Shown piece by piece: positions 1-9,403 of a stretch of 64,000 bases of DNA; the stretch's first letter is position 1; each line of letters starts with the position of its first letter. The position numbers and the translations under genes were made by a program. Source of the DNA: Bremerella cremea (GTDB taxonomy: Bacteria > Planctomycetota > Planctomycetia > Pirellulales > Pirellulaceae); NCBI RefSeq assembly GCF_003335505.1, contig NZ_QPEX01000037.1:60854-124853 (forward strand), read 5' to 3'. The notes beneath the pieces were generated by a model that was given only the letters and a program-made list of their open reading frames with translations, was not told where the DNA came from and searched no databases.

Positions 1-69
1 TTTATGGATCTGCTTCAATCCGGTAGACTGGGTTAGCGAAAGCGTAACTCAGCAAACTAGGCTAAATCG

Positions 70-146
70 GTGTGCCACGGGCATCTTGCCCGTGCGAAGT
101 GGGTACCCGGTTAGCAGGCCACCCGGGCAAGATGCCCGGGGCACAC
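70..146. repeat. REP-like long palindrome
   Basis: Two arms of about 25 bases (70-94 and 120-146) are near-perfect reverse complements, and each arm is itself palindromic around CGGGCATCTTGCCCG. The element would form a long hairpin just beyond the 3' end of the minus-strand protease gene, so it could also terminate that transcript. Similar palindromes are dispersed in planctomycete genomes; that last point is general knowledge and was not tested here. Confidence 0.6.
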
Positions 147-214
147 GAGCGATGGATTGAATTTGCACCCATGAAAAATCCGGATCGACCAAAACATTCA
201 ACTCGCTGCGGCGT

Positions 215-1288
215 TTACATTCTCATCCGGCTTAGGAACGTTTCGTCATCTTGGGCGGGCTGGTAGTCGGCGAGGTCTTCTGGTTCGGCCCTTTCCAGTT
301 CGTAGTCTTGGCTTTCCAAGACGGGGCCTAGTTCTTCGCCGTCGAGGTAGGCGTTCATTGCGGCTCGGTTGGGAAGTTGCCGCAAGGTGCGTGTAAGCCG
401 GGCGGATGGCGTGATCCCGTGCGTTTTCAGAACCGATTCGATCACTTGATCGCGGGCACCTGCCAGCTCGGCTTCTGCCGCCACGGCCCGGGACCGCCAC
501 GACTCTTGGGTGTTGTCCACAGGCGCAGGATCTTGACCCAGCAGCTTGCGTTGTTGAGCGACGATTTCGCTGATTTGGTCGAGAACGGCGAACTCGTCGA
601 GCGAGGTATCGGCCAACGTGGCGAGAATCAGTTGCCGCGTTGCATCTTTCAACGTCGCCTGGCCAGACTCGGGAATTTCGATCGCGGTTTTCAGCAGCGG
701 ATCGTCTTCACGCTCTAATGCTTCCAACACGGCGAACTTGCCGATGTATTGGCTGAGCGAAAGTCCTTCGATCAGTTGCTTGAAGGTGCATGTCGTTTTA
801 CTCAAGGAAGTTTGCTCCTGTTCAAAGATGCCGTTGTTGGTAGCGGGCCGGGTGACCAGGTCGACGCTGTTGACCTGCACGATGCGTGTCACGCGTTGCC
901 CCTGGTTGTCGGTGGTCGCCTCGATCTCGGCATCGTGCGAGAGGCCGAAGTTCTTCGCGAACCGTTGAGCTCGCTCGACAATCGCGGCCGCTTGCGGGTG
1001 GCTTTTCAGATAGTGCAGGTCGGCGAACAGTTCGCCAGATTCAACCCGCACGTTTTGCAGATTGCCAAAGTGAACATCAATCGCGCGCTCGTCCCCTGGC
1101 AGCAGGCCATGGTTCAGGTAAACGGGTACCCCTTCATAAAGAGGAACCGCCGCTTCCAGTACGTCGGTTGGGTAATGGCGACCATTCTTCGAGCGGTTGC
1201 CGCAAACCTTCACGCCACGAATGACGCCTGCTTCCAGGTCAACCTGCAAAGCCGAAGTCTGCTCGACTGCTTCCGTTATGTGAGACAT
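215..1288 (-). CDS. phage prohead (capsid maturation) protease
   Basis: A 357-residue protein expected to cleave scaffold and capsid proteins during head assembly. The N-terminal half contains VYLNHGLLPGDER, then FGLSHDAEIEA at about residues 114-124 and VNSVDLVTRPATN at about 139-151, which is the pattern of phage prohead serine proteases. The C-terminal half is charged and helical, as expected for a scaffold-like tail. It lies directly downstream of the portal gene in the usual portal-protease order, separated by about 33 bases. A major capsid gene would be expected further left, outside the window. The family assignment is good; the catalytic residues are inferred from family motifs. Confidence 0.75.
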   Translation of the reverse strand: MSHITEAVEQTSALQVDLEAGVIRGVKVCGNRSKNGRHYPTDVLEAAVPLYEGVPVYLNHGLLPGDERAIDVHFGNLQNVRVESGELFADLHYLKSHPQAAAIVERAQRFAKNFGLSHDAEIEATTDNQGQRVTRIVQVNSVDLVTRPATNNGIFEQEQTSLSKTTCTFKQLIEGLSLSQYIGKFAVLEALEREDDPLLKTAIEIPESGQATLKDATRQLILATLADTSLDEFAVLDQISEIVAQQRKLLGQDPAPVDNTQESWRSRAVAAEAELAGARDQVIESVLKTHGITPSARLTRTLRQLPNRAAMNAYLDGEELGPVLESQDYELERAEPEDLADYQPAQDDETFLSRMRM

Positions 1289-1321
1289 AGGATTTGTTCT
1301 TGGAGTGGAGAAATGAGGGCG

Positions 1322-2887
1322 TTAATCGGTTGTGGGACTTGGTTCCGATTTCTCTTGTTCTTCGGTGGGGTCCCAGTCGTACTTCGTGGCCAGGCTATGG
1401 CGCGAGACGATACCCATTTCGTGAAGCTGGGCATCTACGCGAAAATCTTCGGCTCGATTTCGTACGGCCGGGCTCGATCCCGTGACGATCACGTTGACAC
1501 ACGCAACCAGGTCGCACCAAGTCATGCCGTAGCGGTGAAGGTTTATCCGCCCACTCTCGAACTGCATCCGAATCACGCTCCACAGCAGCCGTTCGTAGGC
1601 TTTGGATAACCGTTCCTGTTCCGCTTCAATCCTGCGAACGAAGGGAGAGCTGCTTTCGAGAATCGAGGCGTAGTTGTTGTTCGAGGCGTCGCCGCTGATC
1701 ATGTGTTCTGGCAGGTTCCAGCGCACTCCGGCGGTGCGTAGCCCGGCGTTAAGCACTTGCACAAAGTTGGCCGCTTGGGCGCCTGCCATGGGGCCGGCTT
1801 GAAACTTCTTGCCCTTGGTATCGATGACCGTACCCGCCGACCAATCGCTGATGCGTTCGGCCAGGTATCGACCATCGCTTCGCAGGCGACCGCCGCCGCT
1901 GCTGTTGGAGCGAGCGAGGCTGGCACCGAGGTTGGTGGCATCGCCAATCCCCAGGCCACCACTCCCTTGCGCGGCTTCGATAATCATGGCGATCGAGGCT
2001 TGAATGCCGGCCCCTTTCATCATGCGACGAAGCAGTTCGGTTGCTCCGACCAGGTCATTTTGAATCGGATAGAAGTCGCTCAGGCCCCGCTTCACATGCC
2101 GAGGCGTGTTTGCCTTGAGGTGCATCACGCGGCGCGGAGAATAGAACCGCCAGCTTTGGGCGTCGCCGTTCCATTGAATGAAGTAACCATGAATTTGCGT
2201 GGCGTCGGCTTCGTCGGTGGCAATTCCATAGCGCCAGTTCAAACGCGAAGCAGAACCGAGACGGCGTTCGAGGTAATCGGTATCGGCCGGTTCGGTAAGC
2301 CAGGCTGGCTCGGCCCGCCGCACGCGAACCTGATCGGCATTTTGTTCGAGCACCAAAATGACTTCGCCATCGATATGCTCGGCGTCGCAAAGTTCCTGCT
2401 CGAAATCGAGTTCCCAACGATTGTCGGCTAGGAAGGCATTGATGATCTGTTGGACGTCACGCACGAGTTGAGCTGGCACATGCTGCCCGCGCCGCGCGGT
2501 GGCGGCATAGTCGAAGCCGGTATGAATGATGTAGTTGCGAAGATTGCCGAGAATGCCCTGCCCAAAGGCTGACTGGGCCAGGAAGCGGGCAACGCCACGA
2601 ATGGCCGCCAGATCCCATTCGGTTTGAAACACCGGGCGAAAATCGCCACTAGCGCGATCGCTGGCCACATCGGGCAATACCGGCGATCCGTGGTGGAACG
2701 GCACGTCGGCAAGCGAAGTGCGTCCCATGGTTGGCTCGTGCCACGATTCGTTTACACGACGGTTCGCGGCCTCTTGTCGGTCTTCGATCCAAGCGAGTTC
2801 CTGCCGCAAATAGTGCGACTCGATCTGAGCCCGCAATTCGCGGCATTCTCGAATCGGATCGGATTGGTTTTTGGCTGTCGTTTTCAT
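1322..2887 (-). CDS. phage portal protein
   Basis: About 521 residues. The portal forms the ring through which DNA enters the capsid. Features typical of lambda-type portals are visible: an N-terminal Arg/Glu-rich helix, the segment IRGVARFLAQSAFGQGILGNLRNYII, a central AEPAWLT/IHGYFIQWNGD beta region, and a C-terminal NLPEHMISGDASNNNYASILES block followed by a long helix. The ATG at 2887 was chosen; a TTG seven codons upstream is also possible and neither has a strong ribosome site. The gene starts next to a divergent glycosyltransferase, so the portal/protease pair is cut off from the terminase operon at 14.9 kb, which runs in the opposite direction. Confidence 0.75.
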   Translation of the reverse strand: MKTTAKNQSDPIRECRELRAQIESHYLRQELAWIEDRQEAANRRVNESWHEPTMGRTSLADVPFHHGSPVLPDVASDRASGDFRPVFQTEWDLAAIRGVARFLAQSAFGQGILGNLRNYIIHTGFDYAATARRGQHVPAQLVRDVQQIINAFLADNRWELDFEQELCDAEHIDGEVILVLEQNADQVRVRRAEPAWLTEPADTDYLERRLGSASRLNWRYGIATDEADATQIHGYFIQWNGDAQSWRFYSPRRVMHLKANTPRHVKRGLSDFYPIQNDLVGATELLRRMMKGAGIQASIAMIIEAAQGSGGLGIGDATNLGASLARSNSSGGGRLRSDGRYLAERISDWSAGTVIDTKGKKFQAGPMAGAQAANFVQVLNAGLRTAGVRWNLPEHMISGDASNNNYASILESSSPFVRRIEAEQERLSKAYERLLWSVIRMQFESGRINLHRYGMTWCDLVACVNVIVTGSSPAVRNRAEDFRVDAQLHEMGIVSRHSLATKYDWDPTEEQEKSEPSPTTD

Positions 2888-3209
2888 GGAAGCCAAAGAT
2901 GCCAGCAAGGCGCTTCAAACCTGAAGAGCCGCCAGCCCATTTTTTATTGCGGGGCAATCGCAAGCCGTTGCAGGCAGATGATTTGGAACGAGAAAAAATA
3001 TTTTCTGAACTGGACATCGCAGCTTTCAGAAGAGTCGCGGTGCCAAGCAAGCTAGGGCAAACAACGGATTTTCGACTGGGTAACGCAGACTTTGTGTTGG
3101 GCTTGCGAGTCGTAATAAAGTCGTGCCTAGGAAACTACCGATGTACTGACTGGGGCATTCTCGTTTTTCCAGTAAGAAACTCACTCCGACCCACCATCTT
3201 GCCAGTCCT
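2888..3209. other. intergenic region between divergent genes
   Basis: About 320 bases separate the minus-strand portal from the plus-strand glycosyltransferase. Overlapping small open frames exist on both strands but none has a convincing start or recognisable protein. The region presumably holds promoters for both directions; no clear -35/-10 pair was identified. Confidence 0.4.
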
Positions 3210-4199
3210 ATGGAAAGACATGTGCCTGAAATGCCAGCGTTCGCGATGATTTCTGTTGTGATTCCTTTGCCCGACGATCGTGGGCAGCTTAGTGCATGCT
3301 TGCAAGGTTTCACGCAACAGCAGATCACGGTTCCTTTCGAGGTAATCGTGCCTACTGCCGAGCCGGTATCGGACGATTTGGTCGCGCAATTCCCTGATAT
3401 TCGTTGGTTTCATCGACCTGGGCTGCGGATAAACGGTTTGTACAATGCTGGCGCGGCCGAGGCGCGCGGTAAGTATCTATACATTTCTGAATCGCACTGT
3501 GTTCCGCAGGCAGATTGCTTGCAGCAAGCTTTCAATTACATGCGGAAAGCGAATGTGAAGGTTGCTTGCAGTGCCAGCGACGGTCTGCCAGGCAACTTTG
3601 TTTCGGATGGCGAACAGCGAACTTTTGAAGAAGACTTCCTGCGCTGGCAAAGCGCAAGAAAGAGCAAGGTGGCGATTCGGGGCACCATGATCGAGCGTGC
3701 GTTGTGGGAGCAAGTTGGCGGATTTCACGCCGAATACGGGCACTTTTCTGAGATGATGATCGGACGCAAACTAGAATCCCTGGACGTGCGGACGGGCTTT
3801 GCCGAAAGCTCTTGGGTCAGCCACGGCAACCAGGTTTGCTTGCGAGAACTGGCCAACGAGCTGATCGAGTACGGCGAAGACGAGTGCCGCTGTAGTCACC
3901 TGGCCGCCCCCGACGAGCAGCCAAACGCCAGCCGGGAATGGCTGCAAAGAGAGAAGCTACTCAATCGCTGTGGACGCTTAAAACGTGAGCAGTGGTTGGA
4001 ATGGGCGCGGCAACAGATTCGCGCGATCGCGATGAACTATGTTCCGATGAACTCGGACCGACGGTATGACTACTTTTTGAACTACTGGCGAGCCGCGATT
4101 CGCACAGGACGTTTGAACTACTTGGCTACCCTCAAAGGCCAAGCCATCGCTCCCGCCACAGCTACCACCAAGCCGGTTGCGGCCCGCCAGGCAGCATAG
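3210..4199 (+). CDS. family 2 glycosyltransferase-like protein
   Basis: A 329-residue GT-A fold protein. The N-terminus ISVVIPLPDDRGQLSACLQGF followed by FEVIVPTAEP is the nucleotide-sugar binding start of GT2 enzymes. NGLYNAGAAEARGKYLYISESHCVP at about residues 75-99 corresponds to the DxD region, but the usual Asp-x-Asp is replaced by SES, so metal binding and activity are uncertain. It probably transfers a sugar to a surface glycan. Starts at 3210, 3231 or 3246 are all possible. It stands alone between phage-type genes on the left and secreted-protein genes on the right. Confidence 0.65.
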   Translation: MERHVPEMPAFAMISVVIPLPDDRGQLSACLQGFTQQQITVPFEVIVPTAEPVSDDLVAQFPDIRWFHRPGLRINGLYNAGAAEARGKYLYISESHCVPQADCLQQAFNYMRKANVKVACSASDGLPGNFVSDGEQRTFEEDFLRWQSARKSKVAIRGTMIERALWEQVGGFHAEYGHFSEMMIGRKLESLDVRTGFAESSWVSHGNQVCLRELANELIEYGEDECRCSHLAAPDEQPNASREWLQREKLLNRCGRLKREQWLEWARQQIRAIAMNYVPMNSDRRYDYFLNYWRAAIRTGRLNYLATLKGQAIAPATATTKPVAARQAA

Positions 4200-4349
4200 A
4201 GTGCTTGGCCACGCGCGATCTTCTAAAGCGACGATCGGTGCGCGCTTATAAGCCGCGAAATACTTGACCCCGGTCTGCCAGAGGGCTCATAATAGGCAGC
4301 ATGTCTAGTATTGGTCATGCTGTAGAGTTTCATGCGCGCGGGGTGAAGG

Positions 4350-5135
4350 ATGTATCGTGGGACATGGTTGTGTCTATTTCTGTTCACATGCTGGACATCT
4401 GCTGGTTGGGCACAAGAGGAAAGCGATCAGGAAATCGTAGCCCGAGCGCTCGAAACGGCCCAATCTTTGAAAGCGACCACTTCTGCTGGAAAAGAAATCG
4501 ATTTGATTGCGACTCCCTTGCTGCGTTATGGCGATCCTGCACGCCAGAACGAAAAAGGGTTCTTGTGGGCGTGGGGCAAATCAGGCCGACCGGTAGCCGT
4601 TTGCGAAATGTTCATTAACACCAACCAAGCGTTTGCTACGTATGTTTTGACGTTAACTTCCGATCAGAAGATCCACGTTGTCACACCACGCGGAAACTGG
4701 CAACCGCAGAAGCTGCAACTGCAGATGGAGGAGGTCGAAAAAGTAATGCCTCCGGCCGAGACCGAAAGTCGCCGTTTGCAGCAGATGCGACAAATAATGC
4801 GTGGCTATGCAGCCCACGAATTTTGGGATCCGAATAATTCTCGCTACGAACTTCGTTTGTTGACTTCGCCCGTCTATCGGTACGAAGATAAGGAGGCCGG
4901 CATCGAAGATGGAGCACTATTCGTTTTCGCTCATGGAACGAACCCTGAGATCGTGGCCCTGGTCGAGGCGCATCACAACGACGGCAAGCGTAGTTGGAAA
5001 GTCGGATTCGTGCCGGTCGGAAGTGCCGAACTACATGTCACCCAGGATGAAGACGATGTCTGGTCGAAAGAGCGAGCCCCCGGCATCACCGGGCAGCCGA
5101 GCGACCCCTATTGGCTGTTTCTGGGAGCAAAATAA
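4350..5135 (+). CDS. secreted protein of unknown function
   Basis: 261 residues, starting with a clear signal peptide (MYRGTWLCLFLFTCWTSAGWAQ, likely cleaved after AQ near residue 22). The mature part is mixed alpha/beta, rich in acidic residues and tryptophan, with no motif I recognise. The next gene begins at the base after its stop codon, so the two form an operon of exported proteins. An upstream open frame from 4301 is in another frame and was not used. Confidence 0.6.
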   Translation: MYRGTWLCLFLFTCWTSAGWAQEESDQEIVARALETAQSLKATTSAGKEIDLIATPLLRYGDPARQNEKGFLWAWGKSGRPVAVCEMFINTNQAFATYVLTLTSDQKIHVVTPRGNWQPQKLQLQMEEVEKVMPPAETESRRLQQMRQIMRGYAAHEFWDPNNSRYELRLLTSPVYRYEDKEAGIEDGALFVFAHGTNPEIVALVEAHHNDGKRSWKVGFVPVGSAELHVTQDEDDVWSKERAPGITGQPSDPYWLFLGAK

Positions 5136-5627
5136 TTGAATTCCAAACTTCACTTGCTCGGTTGGGTGATTCTGTTGGCATGTTGTGGCGGTTGTTCTTG
5201 TACCCCGCCACCTAGTCCGCCCCCGGCTCCTCCTTCCGTCGCCGGGCCTCTTTTCGATTCTATCCAGCGTCAAGAGATCGAAACGGCTACGGAGCTCTTG
5301 TTGAAAAATCCCCAGGCTTTTTCGGCCGCAGATGCACCCTACATTTTTCAGCTGTCGGAAGAGGACTTTGTGGCTTTATCGAGCACGCAAAAAGGGGAAG
5401 TGCAAGCCCAGACCATTGTGGTTGTGGGACAAGTCAAAACGTTTATCCGCGCAATGCTTGACCAGGCCGAGCAGCTAGCCGCAGACGACAAGCAAGAAGA
5501 GGCCGAGCAATATTATCACGCCATCGGCAGTTTCGGGCAGTCGTTGAATACGCAAGATCACCTGCTTGTCTTCCAACAAATGGGATCGGCGTTTCAAGAA
5601 GTAGCGAAATCGAAAATTCAGCAATGA
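5136..5627 (+). CDS. small putative lipoprotein
   Basis: 163 residues. The TTG start directly follows the stop codon of the preceding secreted-protein gene, suggesting translational coupling. The N-terminus has a hydrophobic stretch and a lipobox-like LLACCGGC with the lipidated Cys near residue 20, followed by a Pro-rich linker (CTPPPSPPPAPP). The rest is predicted helical with Gln/Glu-rich segments. Likely anchored to a membrane; partner and role are unknown. Confidence 0.55.
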   Translation: MNSKLHLLGWVILLACCGGCSCTPPPSPPPAPPSVAGPLFDSIQRQEIETATELLLKNPQAFSAADAPYIFQLSEEDFVALSSTQKGEVQAQTIVVVGQVKTFIRAMLDQAEQLAADDKQEEAEQYYHAIGSFGQSLNTQDHLLVFQQMGSAFQEVAKSKIQQ

Positions 5628-5634
5628 ATACCAA

Positions 5635-6450
5635 TTAACGATCGTGCGCCAGTTCTTTGTTTGTTGTGCCACCTCGTAGCCAGCGCCAGCCTGCGTAACA
5701 TAACGCTGCCTGCCCTAGTGCCATCCAGGCCATCACGCCACAAATGGCGATAGCGGCCACGTTCGTCCAGCGGGCTACGGTTAGCTTTTGTTGGTTGATG
5801 GTCGTTTCGATATCGCCAAGATGCTTATCGATCGAAGCAATGTGTTGGTCGACCATGGTGAGCGTGACGATGATTCTTTCGGTCAGGCGAATGATTTGTT
5901 GTTTTTGCTCGCCTGGGTTGTCTTCGGCCTGGGCGAGGCGTTGCCCTAGCTGCCTGGCCGACGCGATGCCCGTTTCAAGTTGCAGTTGAATTTGCTTGGT
6001 TTCTTCCAACAGGCCGTACACCGGTTGTGTGTCGATTGGCAAGCCTGACGATTGAGTCGCATCCAAAGCTTGGCCAATCATTTCGGTCGACGTCTCGACG
6101 GTGCTGGCCCATTGTTCGATTTGGTCGAGTTCGGCTAGAAACATATCGACGTGTTCTTCGACACCCAGCCGCGCGATGGCCAACTCTTCGGCCTGTTCTT
6201 CCGACCACTGTTTGACCTGCGTTTGAATGGCATCGGAAGTCAGCTTCATCGCTTGGACCCGCTGAGCCGCCAAGCCCACATACTGCCGCACCTCTTCCAG
6301 GGCGGAGTGTGCCGTATCGAACAGTTGGCCGGTCGCCAAGCTAGCACGCTGGCTGAAGGTAGCGATTGCTGCGATGGCCACAATACAGGCAATCGTGCCT
6401 ACGATTCCTAAAGCCAACGTTAGTAGCGACCCAACAATTCTAAACATCAC
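5635..6450 (-). CDS. membrane protein with periplasmic coiled coil
   Basis: 271 residues with one N-terminal transmembrane segment (about residues 8-31), a long helical, Gln/Glu-rich region (about 35-215) and a second transmembrane segment (about 222-248) before a short basic tail. This two-anchor topology resembles chemoreceptor-like or tethering proteins, but no signalling domain is visible. It is convergent with the lipoprotein gene, with only 7 bases between their ends. Function unknown. Confidence 0.55.
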   Translation of the reverse strand: MMFRIVGSLLTLALGIVGTIACIVAIAAIATFSQRASLATGQLFDTAHSALEEVRQYVGLAAQRVQAMKLTSDAIQTQVKQWSEEQAEELAIARLGVEEHVDMFLAELDQIEQWASTVETSTEMIGQALDATQSSGLPIDTQPVYGLLEETKQIQLQLETGIASARQLGQRLAQAEDNPGEQKQQIIRLTERIIVTLTMVDQHIASIDKHLGDIETTINQQKLTVARWTNVAAIAICGVMAWMALGQAALCYAGWRWLRGGTTNKELAHDR

Positions 6451-6699
6451 GCCTTCCTACGGATTCCCAGCATGCCCCTGGCCTACCAATGCAGACCGCT
6501 AGGTAATTTTAGGTTACACGCCCAACGCGAATCTGGGAATGACCGGCCAGTGAATGACGGAAGTTAGCTACGTGCCCCAAGCAAGAAGGTTGCCGCCAGC
6601 AAGCATTGAGGGGCCCAAAATAGGGGCTTTTTTCAAAGAACTGGGAGGCTGCGCAAGGAAATATTCGCAGCAGCAAGCGATCTGAGCGTTCACAATGCG

Positions 6700-6725
6700 A
6701 CATGCTCACGTCTGTGTGAGCATGT
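6700..6725. terminator. hairpin, possible terminator
   Basis: A perfect 10-bp stem (ACATGCTCAC / GTGAGCATGT) with a 6-base loop lies just beyond the 3' end of the minus-strand gene at 6749-7273. No strong T-tract follows. The stem resembles one arm of the repeats at 9.3 and 9.8 kb, so it may be a REP-type remnant rather than a true terminator. Confidence 0.4.
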
Positions 6726-6748
6726 AGAGAGAGGTCGCCTGATCGAAG

Positions 6749-7273
6749 TTAGGCGACTTTGCCTTCTTTGTGCCGCTTTTCCCATTCAGGCCAACCGTAG
6801 ACGCCGTTATGGTCTTCGACACCCATGAAGCAGTCTTCGGCCAGAGGAAGCTCGTCGAATCGCTTTGCTTTCCGCGCTTTAAGCAGCAAATCCTTCAGCA
6901 TATCGCCGATGGCCTCGGTCAGCCCGTCGTCGTCTTGCGTGACGCGCTGTTTGGTTCCATCGGGCAGGACCAGGTCGATTGGTTCCGGCTCGTCCTCGTC
7001 GTACAGCATGTCGATGGCTTCTTTCCACTCAGGAAATTCCAGCCAATTGTCCTCGATAAACGCATTCCATTCGCCATCGGGGGAAGCATCGGGGCGGGTA
7101 TCGAAGACCAGCGCCACCCAGCCAGTCTGGTCGGCTTCGTAACCGAATGTGATCAGCGCGATCGGGTCTTCGTCCTCGCCCGGGCCGGCGTTGATGTATT
7201 CGGGGTATTCGTCAATTCGCTCTTGTAGGTAGTTGTAGATCGTTTCGGCGTCCGCCTGAAGATCGATAATCAT
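6749..7273 (-). CDS. acidic cytoplasmic protein, unknown
   Basis: 174 residues from the ATG at 7273, chosen because AAAGGGA lies 6 bases upstream; the longer open frame to 7402 lacks such a site. The protein is strongly acidic (many Asp/Glu, for example DEDEPEPIDLV) with no signal peptide or membrane segment. The end EWEKRHKEGKVA is basic. I do not recognise a domain. Confidence 0.5.
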   Translation of the reverse strand: MIIDLQADAETIYNYLQERIDEYPEYINAGPGEDEDPIALITFGYEADQTGWVALVFDTRPDASPDGEWNAFIEDNWLEFPEWKEAIDMLYDEDEPEPIDLVLPDGTKQRVTQDDDGLTEAIGDMLKDLLLKARKAKRFDELPLAEDCFMGVEDHNGVYGWPEWEKRHKEGKVA

Positions 7274-7521
7274 CGTTGTCCCTTTGAAACGTACGGCTCC
7301 ATCTCGCCGTTTCCACGCGGCTGGTTGTCCTCGAAGATTTGGCCTGACTCGACGGTCCGATTCCAGAAGCATGACGGAAGACGCGGTCGGCAATCCAAGC
7401 ATAATAATCAGGATCGTCTAAGAGACAAAGAGCCCCTAAGACTAGACAAGCCCCGTTCCGTTCGGCGCCGGGAAACACGCGGCCAGATCCATCTTTCCTG
7501 GCCAGCAAGCTTCGGCCTAAA

Positions 7522-8478
7522 ATGGGGGGCATTTCTCAGGCGAGCCCGCCTGACCGCAGCGAAGCCGATTGGGGGACGAGCCCTCAAAGGTCATACCCAG
7601 CAAGCGAGAGTATTTTGATCCAAGCCAGCTTTAAGAACGGCGTCCTTTGTCTCATTGTCTTGCTGGTTGGGTACATCCATGCCAATCAGGTGCTGCCGTA
7701 CGGCTACGGATACTTCTCCGTAGAAATGATTGTCTTCTTTCAACCGATCTTAGTAGGATTATGGCTTGCCGGTGGAGCGGCCCCTTGGTGGGTTCGGGCT
7801 GTCGTATTTCTGGCGGCGTATCCTTACTTCCGATTAGTCATTCATTTCAATAGACACATCGAGGCCGAGTTTTTGGGGCTGGCATGCCTGCAAATGGTAG
7901 CCTCGGCGTTTGCATTTCGAGGCGTCTGTTACGTCTGCCGGCAGTGGCTGCAAAGGAAGGTTGCCAGGCAGCAATTTTCAATGCGGGGAATGATGCTGCT
8001 GGTTTCCTTCGCATTTGCTGCCTGTGTTGTGTGGGGAAACAACTTGGTCAATTTTATACAAAAAGGGGCCGAGGACGTTGCATGGCAATTTCTGGTTCTC
8101 CTGTCCGTCTGTATTTGTATTATGATGCTCGCCGCGCTGCCTGCTTTGTTCCGCACACGCGCTTATCGGAAATGGGCAATGGTGATTGTTTGCGTCATTA
8201 TCGGGGCGATTCCCTCGGGAGTGTTTGGGATCATCTACTTGATTGAAGGAAGTCTGTATGATCTTGAGGACGTGTTTTCGGTCAATATCCAGACTTGGCT
8301 GGTTGCGTTCATCACGGCCGCTACCATTTACCCCTTGCAGGCAATCACCAAACGGGACGGTACTCCGTTTTATCCTGTGTTCACTCCGGTTGATGTCCCG
8401 CTGGAAGCAGTCAGCCCAACGTCGCCGACAGAGGTAGAGTTCTCGGAAGGGCTCGCCGCACCCGACAAAGCTCTATGA
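7522..8478 (+). CDS. multi-pass membrane protein, unknown
   Basis: Up to 318 residues with about seven hydrophobic segments (for example GVLCLIVLLVGYI, IVFFQPILVGLWLAGG, MMLLVSFAFAACVVWG, FLVLLSVCICIMMLAALPAL, WAMVIVCVIIGAIPSGVFGI). The first 30 residues look non-native and a TTG at 7615 with GAGAG upstream is a likely true start. The C-terminus is a cytoplasmic tail rich in Pro, Thr and Ser. No family recognised. Confidence 0.5.
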   Translation: MGGISQASPPDRSEADWGTSPQRSYPASESILIQASFKNGVLCLIVLLVGYIHANQVLPYGYGYFSVEMIVFFQPILVGLWLAGGAAPWWVRAVVFLAAYPYFRLVIHFNRHIEAEFLGLACLQMVASAFAFRGVCYVCRQWLQRKVARQQFSMRGMMLLVSFAFAACVVWGNNLVNFIQKGAEDVAWQFLVLLSVCICIMMLAALPALFRTRAYRKWAMVIVCVIIGAIPSGVFGIIYLIEGSLYDLEDVFSVNIQTWLVAFITAATIYPLQAITKRDGTPFYPVFTPVDVPLEAVSPTSPTEVEFSEGLAAPDKAL

Positions 8479-8563
8479 AAACATTGTGTCAAGTGTTTCT
8501 TTGTGAAAATCTATCTGACATAATCGCTCGACAAATATATTTCAAACACGATTGGAGCGAGCG

Positions 8564-9301
8564 ATGCCAGTAATCGGAACCCAGCAGTCCCCAATTCGAA
8601 TCAACACTTCGGAAACCCTGCTCGTCTGCCAGCCACAACGCATTTTTCAGGTTTGCTATCAACAAGGAGTCCCCTGTACTGGCAAATTCGATATGGCCGG
8701 CACTGGGCACGGCAATCTGGTGCTACAACCACCTTACCCGAAGGTGAAATACCAGGGAGATTGCTTCGAATTGCGGAAGGTTCACATTCACTTAAAATCA
8801 GAACATCTCATCGATTCGGACGACCCAAAAGACTACGAAGTCCATCTGCTGCATCTGCCGGAAGGGAGCACGGCCGGGACCGATCCGAAAGTGGTGATTG
8901 GCATCCTCTATCGGCACGATCCCAACGTAGAATCAGGCGGAGGCTTGGAATGGCTCGAAAAGGCACTCCGGTCTCAGGAAGAAAAAGGGCTCAGACGCAG
9001 TAAGAACGATGGTGGCGATTGTTCTAGCAAGCCATTTGAATTCGAGCCGTTATGGTTCTTTCCCAGTCAAGGCGACGCAAACGATGTAGAAAACTGGTTT
9101 CACTATCAGGGCTCACTAACCAGCGAACCTTTTTCCGAAGACGTCAGCTGGTTTGTCATGAAGAATGAAAGCGTGATCAATAAAGACCGCATCGGCAGAA
9201 TCGAGCAATGCGCCGAACAACATGCCCGAACAGTCTACGCCTTAAACCGCCGCTTCATTTTGCGTAGCTTCGAGCAAGGTGAGTGTTTTAGAGAAGAATA
9301 A
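8564..9301 (+). CDS. alpha-carbonic anhydrase homologue
   Basis: 245 residues from the ATG at 8564, with GGAG 6 bases upstream. Alpha-class carbonic anhydrases interconvert CO2 and bicarbonate using a zinc held by three histidines. The family blocks are present in order: QSPIRI near the N-terminus, VHIHLKSEH (His74 and His76 as the first two ligands), YEVHLLH (His94 as the third), and YQGSLTSEPFSEDVSWFV near residue 190, matching the YxGSLTTPPC(S/T)E block. The Cys of that last block is Phe here. Most bacterial alpha enzymes are periplasmic, but no signal peptide is visible. Activity is likely but not certain. Confidence 0.75.
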   Translation: MPVIGTQQSPIRINTSETLLVCQPQRIFQVCYQQGVPCTGKFDMAGTGHGNLVLQPPYPKVKYQGDCFELRKVHIHLKSEHLIDSDDPKDYEVHLLHLPEGSTAGTDPKVVIGILYRHDPNVESGGGLEWLEKALRSQEEKGLRRSKNDGGDCSSKPFEFEPLWFFPSQGDANDVENWFHYQGSLTSEPFSEDVSWFVMKNESVINKDRIGRIEQCAEQHARTVYALNRRFILRSFEQGECFREE

Positions 9302-9307
9302 ACCCCG

Positions 9308-9402
9308 GTGCCATGCCGTCGTCTTCGTCGGCATGCTCTTCCCTGCTTCACATGCTCACGAAGACGAGAGCATGTCAACGGTCGGATCAAGTCTGGTGAT
9401 AC
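9308..9402. repeat. palindromic repeat, copy 1
   Basis: About 95 bases nearly identical to 9779-9875. Each copy is an interrupted inverted repeat: GTGCCATG..CGTCGTCTTCGT on one side and ACGAAGACGA..GCATG on the other, around a TCTTCCCTGCTT loop. The two copies flank the small gene at 9404-9691. This copy has lost a few bases of the right arm. Confidence 0.65.
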
Positions 9403-9403
9403 G

